Of a DNA stretch of 64,000 nt, positions 14,559 to 23,450 are shown piece after piece. How positions within the stretch are numbered: the stretch's first letter is position 1; every line of letters starts with the position of its first letter. The notes below the pieces were generated by a model. It was not told where the DNA came from, searched no databases, and saw nothing but the letters and a program-made list of their open reading frames with translations. This stretch comes from Paenibacillus sp. (GTDB lineage Bacteria; Bacillota; Bacilli; Paenibacillales; Paenibacillaceae). The position numbers and the translations under genes are program-made. The DNA lies in the NCBI GenBank assembly GCA_017512705.1, contig JAFWEX010000150.1:124001-188000 (forward strand). Reading direction: 5' to 3'.

Positions 14559-16778
14559 CTATTTCGCTGAAGCAGACGCAGGTCTTTTCATCGTGAGGCC
14601 GACACGGCCTTTTTTCGTATCTACATTCATAACCCAGACCGTCACATTATCTCCAACAGACACCACATCCATCGGATGTTTCACATAGCCGTTGCTCAGT
14701 TGGGAGATATGGACAAGCCCGTCACTCTTAATCCCGATATCAACAAAAGCTCCGAAGTCAATTACGTTCCGGACTGTACCTTGCAGTTCCATACCTTCCT
14801 CCAGATCTTCAATCTTGAGTACATCGGTACGGAAGATCGGCAGGGGCATCTCTTCACGAGGGTCACGGCCAGGACGCTGCAAGCTGTCCAGAATATCGCG
14901 TAGCGTAGGCACACCTACATCCAGTTTAACAGCCAGTTGCTCTGTCTGCTGTTCAGACAGAAGTGCAGAAAGCTCTTTGCTTCCAAGCTTGTCCAGATCA
15001 ACCTGAAGCTCCTTGAAGAGCTGATCGACAACCTTGTACGATTCCGGGTGAATCGGAGTACGATCCAGCGGATTCTCACCTTCCGAGATGCGCATGAACC
15101 CTACACATTGTTCATAGGTTTTGGCCCCCAACCGTGGCACTTTCTGTAGCTGACGACGATTGGTAAAGCGGCCATTTTCCTCACGATATTTAACAATGTT
15201 TTTAGCAATGGTTGCATTAACACCGGCAACATAAGACAGCAAGGAAGGCGAAGCTGTGTTGACATCCACACCAACATGGTTAACTGCCGATTCCACTACG
15301 GCCTTTAAGCTCTCTTCCAACACCTTTTGAGATACGTCATGCTGATATTGGCCCACACCAATGGCTTTAGGATCAATCTTAACGAGCTCAGCCAGCGGAT
15401 CTTGTACCCGGCGAGCAATTGAAGCCGCACTACGCTCAGCAACATCCAGATCCGGGAACTCTTCCTGAGCGAGCTTGGAAGCAGAGTACACACTCGCACC
15501 AGCCTCGTTAACAATCAGGTATACCAGGCTCTCATCACCATTCTCCTGAATAATTTCGGCTACAAACTGCTCGGTCTCGCGTGATCCGGTTCCGTTACCA
15601 ATGACAATGAGACCAATATCATATTGTTTGATCATACGATGGAATACTTCTGCCGCTTCACGCTTTTTATTATGCGGAGGTGTTGGGTAAGTGACAGCCA
15701 CTTCCAGCAGCTTACTTGTATCGTCAACAACCGCAAGTTTACAGCCAGTCCGGTACGCAGGATCGACACCCAGTACACGTTTGCCATGAATCGGGGGCTG
15801 CAACAGCAGGTTACGTAGATTTGCGGAGAATACCGAAATCGCTTGATTTTCCCCTTTTTCCGTCAACTCGGCACGCACTTCACGTTCAATGGACGGAGCG
15901 ATCAATCGTTTGTACGCATCCTCAATAACCGTACGCAAAATATCTTGCACGGCAGAAGCGCCCCGAATGATCTGTCCTTCCATGTGACGGTGAGCTGGTT
16001 CAGCTTGCACGTCAAGGCCAACCTTGAGAATTCCCTCACGTTCCCCGCGGTTAATCGCAAGAATACGATGCGGCGGCATTTTTTTGGCTAATTCACGATA
16101 ACTGTAATAATTCTCGTACACGGACTCCTGCTCAGCATCCTTCGCTTCCGAAGTCAGCATGCCGTGATCCAGTGTGTATCTACGAATCCAGGCACGAATG
16201 GCCGCATCGTCGGCAATATTTTCAGCGAGAATATCCTTAGCCCCCTGAAGAGCAGACTCTGCATCTTCTACACCGAGTTCTGCGTTAATATAACGTGCAG
16301 CCTCTTGAAGTGCGTCGCCCTGTTTAGGCTGTTCCCAGATCCATTGAGCGAGCGGTTCCAGACCTTTTTCCTTCGCCACACTGGCACGTGTCTTCCGCTT
16401 CTGTCGATAAGGACGGTATAAATCCTCTACTTCTTGCAATTTGACAGCTTGAGTAATGGATTTCTCCAGCTCTTTGGTCAGCTTGCCCTGTTCTTCTATA
16501 ATACGAATGACTTCCAGTTTACGGTCTTCCAGATTGCGTAAATACACAAGCCGTTCTTCAATCTGGCGTAGCTGGTTCTCATCCAGTTCTCCAGTCATTT
16601 CTTTACGGTAGCGGGCGATAAATGGAATCGTATTGCCTTCATCTAGAAGCTCCGATGTGGTCCGAATCTGCTTCAAGGATAGTGACAGTTCCTTGGCTAC
16701 CTGTTTGATGATTCGTTCTTGGCGTTCCGCCTTTAATGTTTCTTCATTGGGTTCCAGAACCGTTTCCTGTTCAGACAA
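14559..16778 (-). CDS. tex: Tex-family RNA-binding transcription accessory protein (YdcI)
   Basis: A 739-residue cytosolic nucleic-acid-binding protein. The order is normal: N-terminal helical Tex domain ('GNTIPFIARYRKE', about 45-60), YqgF/RNase H-like domain ('GKRVLGVDPAYRTGCKLAVVD', about 330-350), helix-hairpin-helix repeats ('NTASPSLLSYVAGV', 'PRLGAKTYEQCVGF', about 505-570), and a C-terminal S1 domain ('GMELQGTVRNVIDFGAFVDIG', about 660-730). Tex homologues affect transcription and gene expression in several pathogens; the exact role is unclear. Translation starts at TTG 16778, with AGAGGGA upstream. The tex-cmpA-sprT order is that of Bacillus. The 430 nt upstream hold only the terminator of the alpha-galactosidase gene. 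Confidence 0.95.
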   Translation of the reverse strand: MSEQETVLEPNEETLKAERQERIIKQVAKELSLSLKQIRTTSELLDEGNTIPFIARYRKEMTGELDENQLRQIEERLVYLRNLEDRKLEVIRIIEEQGKLTKELEKSITQAVKLQEVEDLYRPYRQKRKTRASVAKEKGLEPLAQWIWEQPKQGDALQEAARYINAELGVEDAESALQGAKDILAENIADDAAIRAWIRRYTLDHGMLTSEAKDAEQESVYENYYSYRELAKKMPPHRILAINRGEREGILKVGLDVQAEPAHRHMEGQIIRGASAVQDILRTVIEDAYKRLIAPSIEREVRAELTEKGENQAISVFSANLRNLLLQPPIHGKRVLGVDPAYRTGCKLAVVDDTSKLLEVAVTYPTPPHNKKREAAEVFHRMIKQYDIGLIVIGNGTGSRETEQFVAEIIQENGDESLVYLIVNEAGASVYSASKLAQEEFPDLDVAERSAASIARRVQDPLAELVKIDPKAIGVGQYQHDVSQKVLEESLKAVVESAVNHVGVDVNTASPSLLSYVAGVNATIAKNIVKYREENGRFTNRRQLQKVPRLGAKTYEQCVGFMRISEGENPLDRTPIHPESYKVVDQLFKELQVDLDKLGSKELSALLSEQQTEQLAVKLDVGVPTLRDILDSLQRPGRDPREEMPLPIFRTDVLKIEDLEEGMELQGTVRNVIDFGAFVDIGIKSDGLVHISQLSNGYVKHPMDVVSVGDNVTVWVMNVDTKKGRVGLTMKRPASASAK

Positions 16779-17018
16779 ATAAATCCCTCTTTCCTTCCTG
16801 AATCGTTCATAATACTCATTTCAGGGCAGCTACGCTGCATAATAACAGTATGGTCGATCATCCGAAGTTGATCTCAAGTTTTTCAAGATTTTCTAGCCTT
16901 AAATAACACTCCACTCTATATTATCACAAAATCACATTGATTTTTCTATCATTCCTATGTCATACATCCATTTGCGTTATTGCACTCCGTTACATCTTTC
17001 CCAGCTGTACGAAAAAAA

Positions 17019-17053
17019 AGACCGAGGATGTCATCATGACATCCTCGAGTCTT
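17019..17053 (-). terminator. Terminator downstream of the alpha-galactosidase gene
   Basis: Perfect GAGGATGTCAT/ATGACATCCTC stem flanked by AAGAC/GTCTT, then eight U residues on the minus strand. It lies about 155 nt after the stop codon. Confidence 0.85.
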
Positions 17054-17206
17054 CTTCATCATAAAAATTTGATCCAATTAATCTAAATAAGTTGAAAGTT
17101 TCTTTTACACGTTAACGGAGAGGACAGAAAAAAACTGGGGATAACAGCGATTGGAAGGTTATTCTGTCATCGAAGTGGGCTGTGTAAAATCTCGAGTTCA
17201 GCTTAT

Positions 17207-19396
17207 TTATACACGCTCAAACCGGAACATTTCACTCAGGTAGTCTCCAGACTCGCTACCTACAGCAATACCGCCATACATCAAGGCATCGCCTGTAAAG
17301 GTCTCTGATCCGCCTTTCAGACGGTAGTCACTATTTGGATCGAGTCCTTTGAGCTTCAGACGCTGTAACGGTGCATTCGGTTCCGAGAGTACCCGGAAGT
17401 AGAACACAATCACTTCGCTGCCATCTGGTGCAATAAACATCCAAGCCGTCTCGTTACCTTCGAATGGGCTAAGTAGACGACGGAATGTACCGTATTGCAC
17501 AGTGCTGCGAATTTCCTTGTACAGCTCGACCTGGGCTTTAACGATTGCGTTCTCTTCGTCTGTGAAGTTTGTCAGATCCAACTCATATCCGAAGTTGCCC
17601 GACATTGCAACATGGCCGCGGATCTCTAGAGACGTAATACGGTTCACCTGATGGTTTGGCACAGCCGAAATGTGTGAGCCCATTGAACTAACAGGATATA
17701 CAAGGCTCGTACCGTATTGAATACGCAAACGGGAAATCGCATCCGTGTTATCACTTGTCCATGTCTGAGGCATGTAGTACAGCATCCCCGGGTCAAAACG
17801 TCCGCCGCCGCCAGAGCAGCTTTCAAACAGAATATTCGGGAAGGAAGAAGTTATACGCTCCATTACTTCGTACAGACCAAGCATATAACGGTGCGCTGTT
17901 TCACGCTGTCTATCCGCTGGGAGCAGAGCGGAACCAATCTCTGTCATGTTCCGATTCATGTCCCATTTCACGTACGTGATCGGCGCAGAGTTCAAAACAT
18001 CGGACAACATCCGAACAATCTCGTCACGCACATCTTGACGGGAGAAATCCAGCACAAGTTGCTGTCTTCCTTCGGTGCGGCGACGATCCGGCACATGCAG
18101 ACACCAGTCTGGATGCTTGCGATACAGTTCACTATCTGGAGAGATCATCTCTGGCTCAAACCACAGTCCGAACTGCATGTCCAGACCTGTTACACGGTTA
18201 GCCAAGTCGTCCAGCCCTTGTGGCAACTTGTTTTTGTCTACAATCCAGTCGCCAAGTGAGGAGTTATCACTATCCCGATGTCCGAACCAGCCGTCATCAA
18301 GCACAAACAATTCAATGCCTAACTTCTTCCCTGCACGTGCGATCTGCTCAATCTTGTCTGCGTTAAAACCGAAGTACGTTGCTTCCCAGTTGTTAACGAG
18401 TACAGGACGCTCCGCATTGCGGAATTGTCCACGTGCCAGACGTTCCCGATACAGCTCATGGTAGGATTGCGACATGCCGTCCAGTCCATCAGCCGAGTAC
18501 ACCATCACCGTCTCCGGTGTCTGGAAAGACTCCTGCGGCTCCAGTTTCCAGCTGAATTCAAACGGATTGATACCAATGGATACACGAGTTGTATAGAACT
18601 GGTCTACCTCTGCCTGTGCAGTAAAGTTTCCGCTGTATACCAAACTGAATCCGTATACTTCCCCTTGATCTTCATCTGTTCCCGGTGTCATCAATGCAAT
18701 GAACGGGTTCTGCTGGTGACTGCTGGAGCCACGGCGGCTCTCAATGCCCTGCAAGCCGGAAGCGAGTGGACGGCGGATGATATCACGTTCACGAGTCCAA
18801 GCACCCGAGAGTTGCAGCAATTCGTAATCCGCATGCGGCATATCTACAGAAGAGCTAAGGGCACGCAGCACATTCACCACGTTAGCGCTCTCATTAACGA
18901 TGCGCATCGAACGTGTAATCGCATTAAAAGCAGTAAATGCAGTATACGTTAATTCAATTTTAATACCCGATACCTTATCTTGCATCTCAACAATTAGGGT
19001 ATCTGCTTCATCCTCGGACTCTACATAAGTTGCCGGTAGTCCTGTCAGCCCTTCTTTTCCCTTCATCAATCGGTGTCCTGTATACGTAAATTCGGATACT
19101 GTCGAGCCATTCTCCAGTTCCAGCTGAATAGCCGGGTTGCGGAAATCACTCGTACCGTATACCGGCAGCTCCACTGGCAGAGTATCGAACGAGATTGTAC
19201 GATCCTCTGGCACCGGGTTAGGACTGAAAGATGATCTCTCGGTCCGAACATGCAGCCAGCTCAGGTCTGTATCACGTAACTTTTTGCCATAATACAAATG
19301 CACCAAGTACCCCGAAGGAAGTACCTGAAACACATAACTTGCCTCACGAGTCTGTAAATGAAACTGAAGTTTCTCTTGATTGATAAAAATGCTCAT
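17207..19396 (-). CDS. GH36 alpha-galactosidase
   Basis: A 729-residue glycoside hydrolase that removes terminal alpha-1,6-galactose from raffinose, stachyose or melibiose. The catalytic nucleophile is Asp479 in 'YVKWDMNRNMTE' and the acid/base is Asp549 in 'QTWTSDNTDAISR', both diagnostic of GH36; the N-terminal beta-supersandwich, the (beta/alpha)8 barrel and the C-terminal beta-sheet are all of normal size. Length and active-site positions are those of the tetrameric Geobacillus AgaA-type enzymes. There is no signal peptide, so it acts on imported sugars. I use ATG 19396, preceded by GGAGGAG, rather than the longer frame from 19450. No sugar transporter or regulator is adjacent, which is unusual for a catabolic gene. 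Confidence 0.95.
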   Translation of the reverse strand: MSIFINQEKLQFHLQTREASYVFQVLPSGYLVHLYYGKKLRDTDLSWLHVRTERSSFSPNPVPEDRTISFDTLPVELPVYGTSDFRNPAIQLELENGSTVSEFTYTGHRLMKGKEGLTGLPATYVESEDEADTLIVEMQDKVSGIKIELTYTAFTAFNAITRSMRIVNESANVVNVLRALSSSVDMPHADYELLQLSGAWTRERDIIRRPLASGLQGIESRRGSSSHQQNPFIALMTPGTDEDQGEVYGFSLVYSGNFTAQAEVDQFYTTRVSIGINPFEFSWKLEPQESFQTPETVMVYSADGLDGMSQSYHELYRERLARGQFRNAERPVLVNNWEATYFGFNADKIEQIARAGKKLGIELFVLDDGWFGHRDSDNSSLGDWIVDKNKLPQGLDDLANRVTGLDMQFGLWFEPEMISPDSELYRKHPDWCLHVPDRRRTEGRQQLVLDFSRQDVRDEIVRMLSDVLNSAPITYVKWDMNRNMTEIGSALLPADRQRETAHRYMLGLYEVMERITSSFPNILFESCSGGGGRFDPGMLYYMPQTWTSDNTDAISRLRIQYGTSLVYPVSSMGSHISAVPNHQVNRITSLEIRGHVAMSGNFGYELDLTNFTDEENAIVKAQVELYKEIRSTVQYGTFRRLLSPFEGNETAWMFIAPDGSEVIVFYFRVLSEPNAPLQRLKLKGLDPNSDYRLKGGSETFTGDALMYGGIAVGSESGDYLSEMFRFERV

Positions 19397-19499
19397 ATGT
19401 CTCCTCCATCTATCTATATAATATTTCAGTAAACGGTTTCTCAAGTTCATTATAACGAAAAGATCAGTAATGTTCTACGCTTTCATCAACTCTTAACCA

Positions 19500-19540
19500 A
19501 AAGAGCGCACAACACCTTATAAGGTATCGCACGCTCTCTT
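19500..19540 (-). terminator. Terminator of the alr-ndoAI-ndoA unit
   Basis: Imperfect stem AGAGCGTGCGATACCTTA/TAAGGTGTTGTGCGCTCT on the minus strand, then TTTT; it lies about 90 nt after the ndoA stop codon. Confidence 0.7.
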
Positions 19541-19629
19541 GATTGCATTCTGAAATTGTATGTTCCTTCACAGAAACATCCGTTGTCAACGGATAGACAC
19601 CAAAAGGGCATAAAATGCCATTCTGCTAC

Positions 19630-19980
19630 CTAAAAATCAATTAAGCCAAGGCTGATCTGTAAGGCTTCGTTAACCAATTTCATGGTCTCCTCATCCAAAT
19701 GTGTAATCTTGTCAGTCAGCCTCTGCTTATCGATCGTCCGAATCTGTTCGAGCAAAATCACGGAGTCCCGGTCAAAGCCGTGCGCAGCCGCATCAATCTC
19801 GACATGCGTTGGAAGCTTTGCCTTCTGAATCTGGGCGGTAATAGCCGCCACGATACACGTTGGACTGAACCGATTGCCGATATCGTTCTGGATCACCAGA
19901 ACCGGCCTAACTCCGCCTTGCTCGGAACCGACAACGGGAGAAAGATCCGCAAAAAAAACGTCACCACATTTTACGATCAC
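19630..19980 (-). CDS. ndoA: MazF-type endoribonuclease toxin NdoA
   Basis: A 116-residue sequence-specific mRNA interferase. It matches the B. subtilis NdoA/EndoA family, which cuts at U^ACAU; conserved stretches are '[26 protein letters not shown]' (with the catalytic Arg and the 'GSEQGG' loop), 'PTCIVAAIT' and '[15 protein letters not shown]'. The start is GTG 19980, 3 nt after the antitoxin stop codon, with GGGGTG inside the antitoxin end serving as binding site. The product is neutralised by the upstream-encoded NdoAI. The position behind alr is conserved across Bacillales. Confidence 0.96.
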   Translation of the reverse strand: MIVKCGDVFFADLSPVVGSEQGGVRPVLVIQNDIGNRFSPTCIVAAITAQIQKAKLPTHVEIDAAAHGFDRDSVILLEQIRTIDKQRLTDKITHLDEETMKLVNEALQISLGLIDF

Positions 19981-19983
19981 TGT

Positions 19984-20265
19984 CTACACCCCGCTAACTA
20001 AGCGGTCCAGAGTGCTGTCCGCATCTTCCTCCGCGTGAAAGGCTTCGGATGCCATGGTGAGATTAATCTTCGCCATCTCCATGTATCCTCGCTGCATTGA
20101 TTCACGGATATAACGTTTCTTCCGCTCCGTCAAATACAGCTTCATTGCTTGCCTAATCAATTCGCTGCGGTTGGAATTCTCCAGCGCTACGATGCCATCC
20201 ACTTCCTGCAAAAGATGATCAGGCAGACTGATCATAATCCGCTTGGTGTTCTGCAAGTTGGCCAC
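19984..20265 (-). CDS. ndoAI: NdoAI antitoxin (ribbon-helix-helix)
   Basis: A 93-residue antitoxin. The N-terminal ribbon-helix-helix ('RIMISLPDHLLQEVDGI', then 'NRSELIRQAMKLYL') dimerises and binds DNA; the C-terminal tail with 'INLTMASEAFHAEEDADSTLDRL' blocks the toxin. The start is GTG 20265; the open frame reaches back to 20412, but that part has no family sequence and no binding site. It is co-transcribed with ndoA and probably with alr. Its size and sequence match the Bacillus homologue. Confidence 0.93.
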   Translation of the reverse strand: MANLQNTKRIMISLPDHLLQEVDGIVALENSNRSELIRQAMKLYLTERKKRYIRESMQRGYMEMAKINLTMASEAFHAEEDADSTLDRLVSGV

Positions 20266-20522
20266 CTTTCTTCCACCCCCACAAACCTTTCGCCATTGTG
20301 AACAAGTATAACGCATTTCCAGAACTTTTATACAAAGGAATATATATGCCCCGCGTATATCAAGTATGCTGTACTTCATTATAAACACGGGATCATTATT
20401 CGTACAGACCAAACATCACATTTCAGGATTTAATTCCTAACATCATACATATTTCGAGATGTTAAGACAGTTTTCCTTCTGGTCTGAAAAAAGTTTACTG
20501 GTAATTACGTCCAATAGACGAA

Positions 20523-21710
20523 TCAATTTGTCAAAAGGGGATTCTTTCTGGCGACTTCCATTCCTCCACGGGTATATACCCGTGGAATACGATGGGCAAT
20601 CATGCAGATCACTTCATAATGAATCGTACCGAGCTGGTCTGCCACCTCGCCAGCGGTAATCACACCACCTGACTGGTGACCGATGAGAACAACCTCTTCG
20701 CCGGCTTGAATTTCTTCCGCTTCTTCCCCGAAAGATTGCAGCGACACCATACATTGATCCATGCAGATCGTACCAACGACGGGAACAAGGCGACCACGGA
20801 TTAGCACCTGTGCTTTTCCTGTCAGCATTCTTGAGAAGCCGTCTGCATAGCCGATGGGCAAGGTCGCTATTCGTTCATTGTCATGCGTAAAGTAACGGGT
20901 TCCGTAACTGACGCCCCAATGGGGAGGCAGTGTTTTAACCAGAACCGCTTCTGTCTTCAGTGTCAATATCGGAAGCAGCTTCACAATCTGATGATTCACC
21001 TCTGCTGAAGGGTACAGTCCATACAAACTGATCCCCACACGCACCATATCATAAGATATTTCAGGCGTATCGATAGCAGCAGCGCTGTTCGCCGTATGTA
21101 TAATCGGGATGACACATCCCTGATCCCGAAGCGTCTTAACCACGCTCTGGAACCGTCGATACTGTTCCTGCGTATAGGTCTTATCTTGTTCATCTGCTTT
21201 GGCGTAGTGAGTGAACATTCCCTCTAGCATCACCTGATCAAGTGAGGACACCTCTTGTATGAAATCAACGGCCTCTTGGCCAGGTAGCAGCCCTAATCTC
21301 CCCATACCGCTATCAATTTTGATGTGAACTTTCAAGCGATTCGCATAAGTACCTGGCTTCACCAATCTGATGGCCTCAAGCACTTCTCTGCTGAACAATG
21401 TGATCGTCACATCATGCTGCCATGCTACATCGACCCCTTCAGGCGGTGTATAGCCTAATACCAGGATAGGACAGGTAATGCCGTGTAGACGCAATTCAAG
21501 AGCTTCATCAAGAAACGCTACACTTAAATAATCCACTCCCAGTCGTTCCAGTTCTCTGGATATCTCTACTGCACCATGCCCGTAAGCGTTAGCCTTTACA
21601 CAAGCGAGAAATCTCGTATCTTGTGGCAAAGCCTCACGAAAAGCGGTTACGTTGCTACGTAGATGATCCAGGTTGATCTCCGCTTGGGTCGGCCGATATT
21701 GTCCTTGCAC
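20523..21710 (-). CDS. alr: Alanine racemase
   Basis: A 395-residue PLP enzyme that interconverts L- and D-alanine for peptidoglycan. The PLP lysine is Lys39 in 'LACVKANAYGHGA', and the second catalytic Tyr is in the 'WGVSYGTRY' region; the C-terminal beta-barrel has the usual 'ICMDQCMV'. It starts at GTG 21710, after an AGGTGA site. It lies between the YdcC-type lipoprotein gene and the ndoAI-ndoA genes, the same order as B. subtilis ydcC-alrA-ndoAI-ndoA. The 370 nt up to ydcC contain only the ydcC terminator. Confidence 0.96.
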   Translation of the reverse strand: MQGQYRPTQAEINLDHLRSNVTAFREALPQDTRFLACVKANAYGHGAVEISRELERLGVDYLSVAFLDEALELRLHGITCPILVLGYTPPEGVDVAWQHDVTITLFSREVLEAIRLVKPGTYANRLKVHIKIDSGMGRLGLLPGQEAVDFIQEVSSLDQVMLEGMFTHYAKADEQDKTYTQEQYRRFQSVVKTLRDQGCVIPIIHTANSAAAIDTPEISYDMVRVGISLYGLYPSAEVNHQIVKLLPILTLKTEAVLVKTLPPHWGVSYGTRYFTHDNERIATLPIGYADGFSRMLTGKAQVLIRGRLVPVVGTICMDQCMVSLQSFGEEAEEIQAGEEVVLIGHQSGGVITAGEVADQLGTIHYEVICMIAHRIPRVYTRGGMEVARKNPLLTN

Positions 21711-22003
21711 GTTAGGTCACCTTCTCTAATCTTCTTAATCCGGCTCATATCAGATTCCATCGTAATGCTCCAGCATGTCACTGTCAAATACGCGGGATCG
21801 TTGCTTCTCACAACATCTACTTCAGGAGTCTGCCGAGAACCCTAATCAAGTACCGAAGACGAAGATAAGTGATATTTCCCTGCTGCCACATGGTTTGTAT
21901 GGAAATAGCATGCTTACATCAGCTTATTACCCGGTTCGGTCCTTATAGAAGCGTATTTTACTTTTTTTGAGATACACTTCGCAGGTTCTTCTGTATAGAA
22001 ACA

Positions 22004-22042
22004 AAATAGAGCATCGGAGAAACGTTGTCTCCAATACTCTAT
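22004..22042 (-). terminator. Terminator of the ydcC-like gene
   Basis: Stem ATAGAGTATTGGAGA/TCTCCGATGCTCTAT with a CAACGTT loop, then TTTTGTTT on the minus strand, about 40 nt beyond the stop codon. Confidence 0.8.
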
Positions 22043-22080
22043 AGCATTCCTTTCAACAAGAACGATATGCGTTCCGTTTT

Positions 22081-23268
22081 TTATTTGCCTGAGCTTTCTT
22101 GCATAGAGGTTGCAATGCGCACCATTTCATTTTCAGGCAGATCGGCGCTTGTAATTCGGTACTCCACTCCATCAAAAGTCCATGTCAGCGTCTGCAAAGC
22201 ATCTCCACTGATCATACCTGCTGTAAATCCGAGGTCTACAAGCCGAGAAGGCGCCAGAGATACCGCACGATCCTGTGGTCTTGCTTCAAAAATAGTGTAG
22301 TTATATGTGCCTTCGTAACGAAGAAGAACAGAATAATCCCCAGCTTCCTCTGTTATCTGATCATCCTTCAGCTTAACACCCTCTGGTGCATACGTCGGTT
22401 GAATAACACCAAAACTGTCTGATTCGCTCGGTTCAGCCGAAGTAGGCTCTTCGCTATTTTGCTCACCTACTGCTCCCTCTGAGCCTTCCGCTCCTTCAGT
22501 TCCTGGTTGTTTTGTACCCTCACTTACTCCTGTCTGCCCATCACTAACAGCTCCGTTAGCATCCGGTTCAGCCTGAGGATTGGCAGGTTGCTTGGTGCCA
22601 GCATCATCTGTTGTTGCTGCATTCCCTTCCTCTGTTGCAGCTGTCATATTACGTTGCATGTCAAAGGCGTCTTTTCCAAACTCGGCTCCGAATTTGAAGC
22701 TATCAAACTTCACATCCACTACCACATTGGCATTGGAGTCCGATACCTCTACTTGTTTTGGAGCATAATCACTCTTGTTCAGCCAAATTTTTTGTCTGAC
22801 GAGCGCATGTGTATTGTAATTGGCAGCAACATCAAATACATAGCTTTCCTTCTCATCTGCAAATTGACGGGTCGTATCCCCTGTAATGCTTCGAATTAAC
22901 GTTTCATACAAGTAAACCTGACCCTGATTATCTGGCCAATCGCTTTGGAAGCGGAAGCTTTTATTCTGGCTCGGCGTCAGTACAAAAACACCTTCATCAT
23001 TACGAAGTACGATTTGTGTTACGTCCTTCTTGGCATTAGTCAAAGCAATGCGATAATACGAAGGCTTCTGATGCCATACTTCGACCTTATACTGCTGCGG
23101 TGTTTCTCCGGTATGCAGCGTCATGACGCCTGCCCCTTGATAACTTTCCATCTCACCAACGACTTCATTCAGATCTTTGACCACAGCTGCCGCATCCTTC
23201 TTACCGCAGGCGGCAAGTAAGGCCGATAAGACCAATACCATGGCAAGCATCCACGATATTCGGCGCAT
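22081..23268 (-). CDS. ydcC: YdcC-type LolA-fold sporulation lipoprotein
   Basis: A 395-residue lipoprotein. The signal peptide ends in the lipobox LAAC (Cys21). The first domain (about 25-215) has the LolA/LppX-like fold texture ('VVGEMESYQGAGVMTLHTGE', 'YKVEVWHQKPSYYRIAL'). A Thr/Glu/Gly/Pro-rich low-complexity linker (about 225-295) precedes a second beta-rich domain. It starts at ATG 23268, after a GGGGATG site; the in-frame ATG at 23313 lacks a site. Its neighbour alr confirms the assignment by synteny. In Bacillus the gene is expressed during sporulation. The long linker is more extended than in B. subtilis YdcC as I recall it. Confidence 0.85.
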   Translation of the reverse strand: MRRISWMLAMVLVLSALLAACGKKDAAAVVKDLNEVVGEMESYQGAGVMTLHTGETPQQYKVEVWHQKPSYYRIALTNAKKDVTQIVLRNDEGVFVLTPSQNKSFRFQSDWPDNQGQVYLYETLIRSITGDTTRQFADEKESYVFDVAANYNTHALVRQKIWLNKSDYAPKQVEVSDSNANVVVDVKFDSFKFGAEFGKDAFDMQRNMTAATEEGNAATTDDAGTKQPANPQAEPDANGAVSDGQTGVSEGTKQPGTEGAEGSEGAVGEQNSEEPTSAEPSESDSFGVIQPTYAPEGVKLKDDQITEEAGDYSVLLRYEGTYNYTIFEARPQDRAVSLAPSRLVDLGFTAGMISGDALQTLTWTFDGVEYRITSADLPENEMVRIATSMQESSGK

Positions 23269-23450
23269 GACATCATCCCCTTTAGCACATGTTTTCACTT
23301 CAGGATTGTGCATACAGCAGAACCCCTACTTGATTAGTACATGTTATGAGGGACTTGTTCGATATATGCGGACTAGTTTGACAAGCATAACATGAAGCCG
23401 CGAGAACACAGGGCAGAAGGGCCTCTCATTTTAAGAAGATCCTTCATCGT

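Noticed and set aside
17717..18259. 180-codon open frame opposite the alpha-galactosidase gene
   Set aside because: Shadow of the GH36 catalytic region; no start signal and unrelated to any coding pattern.
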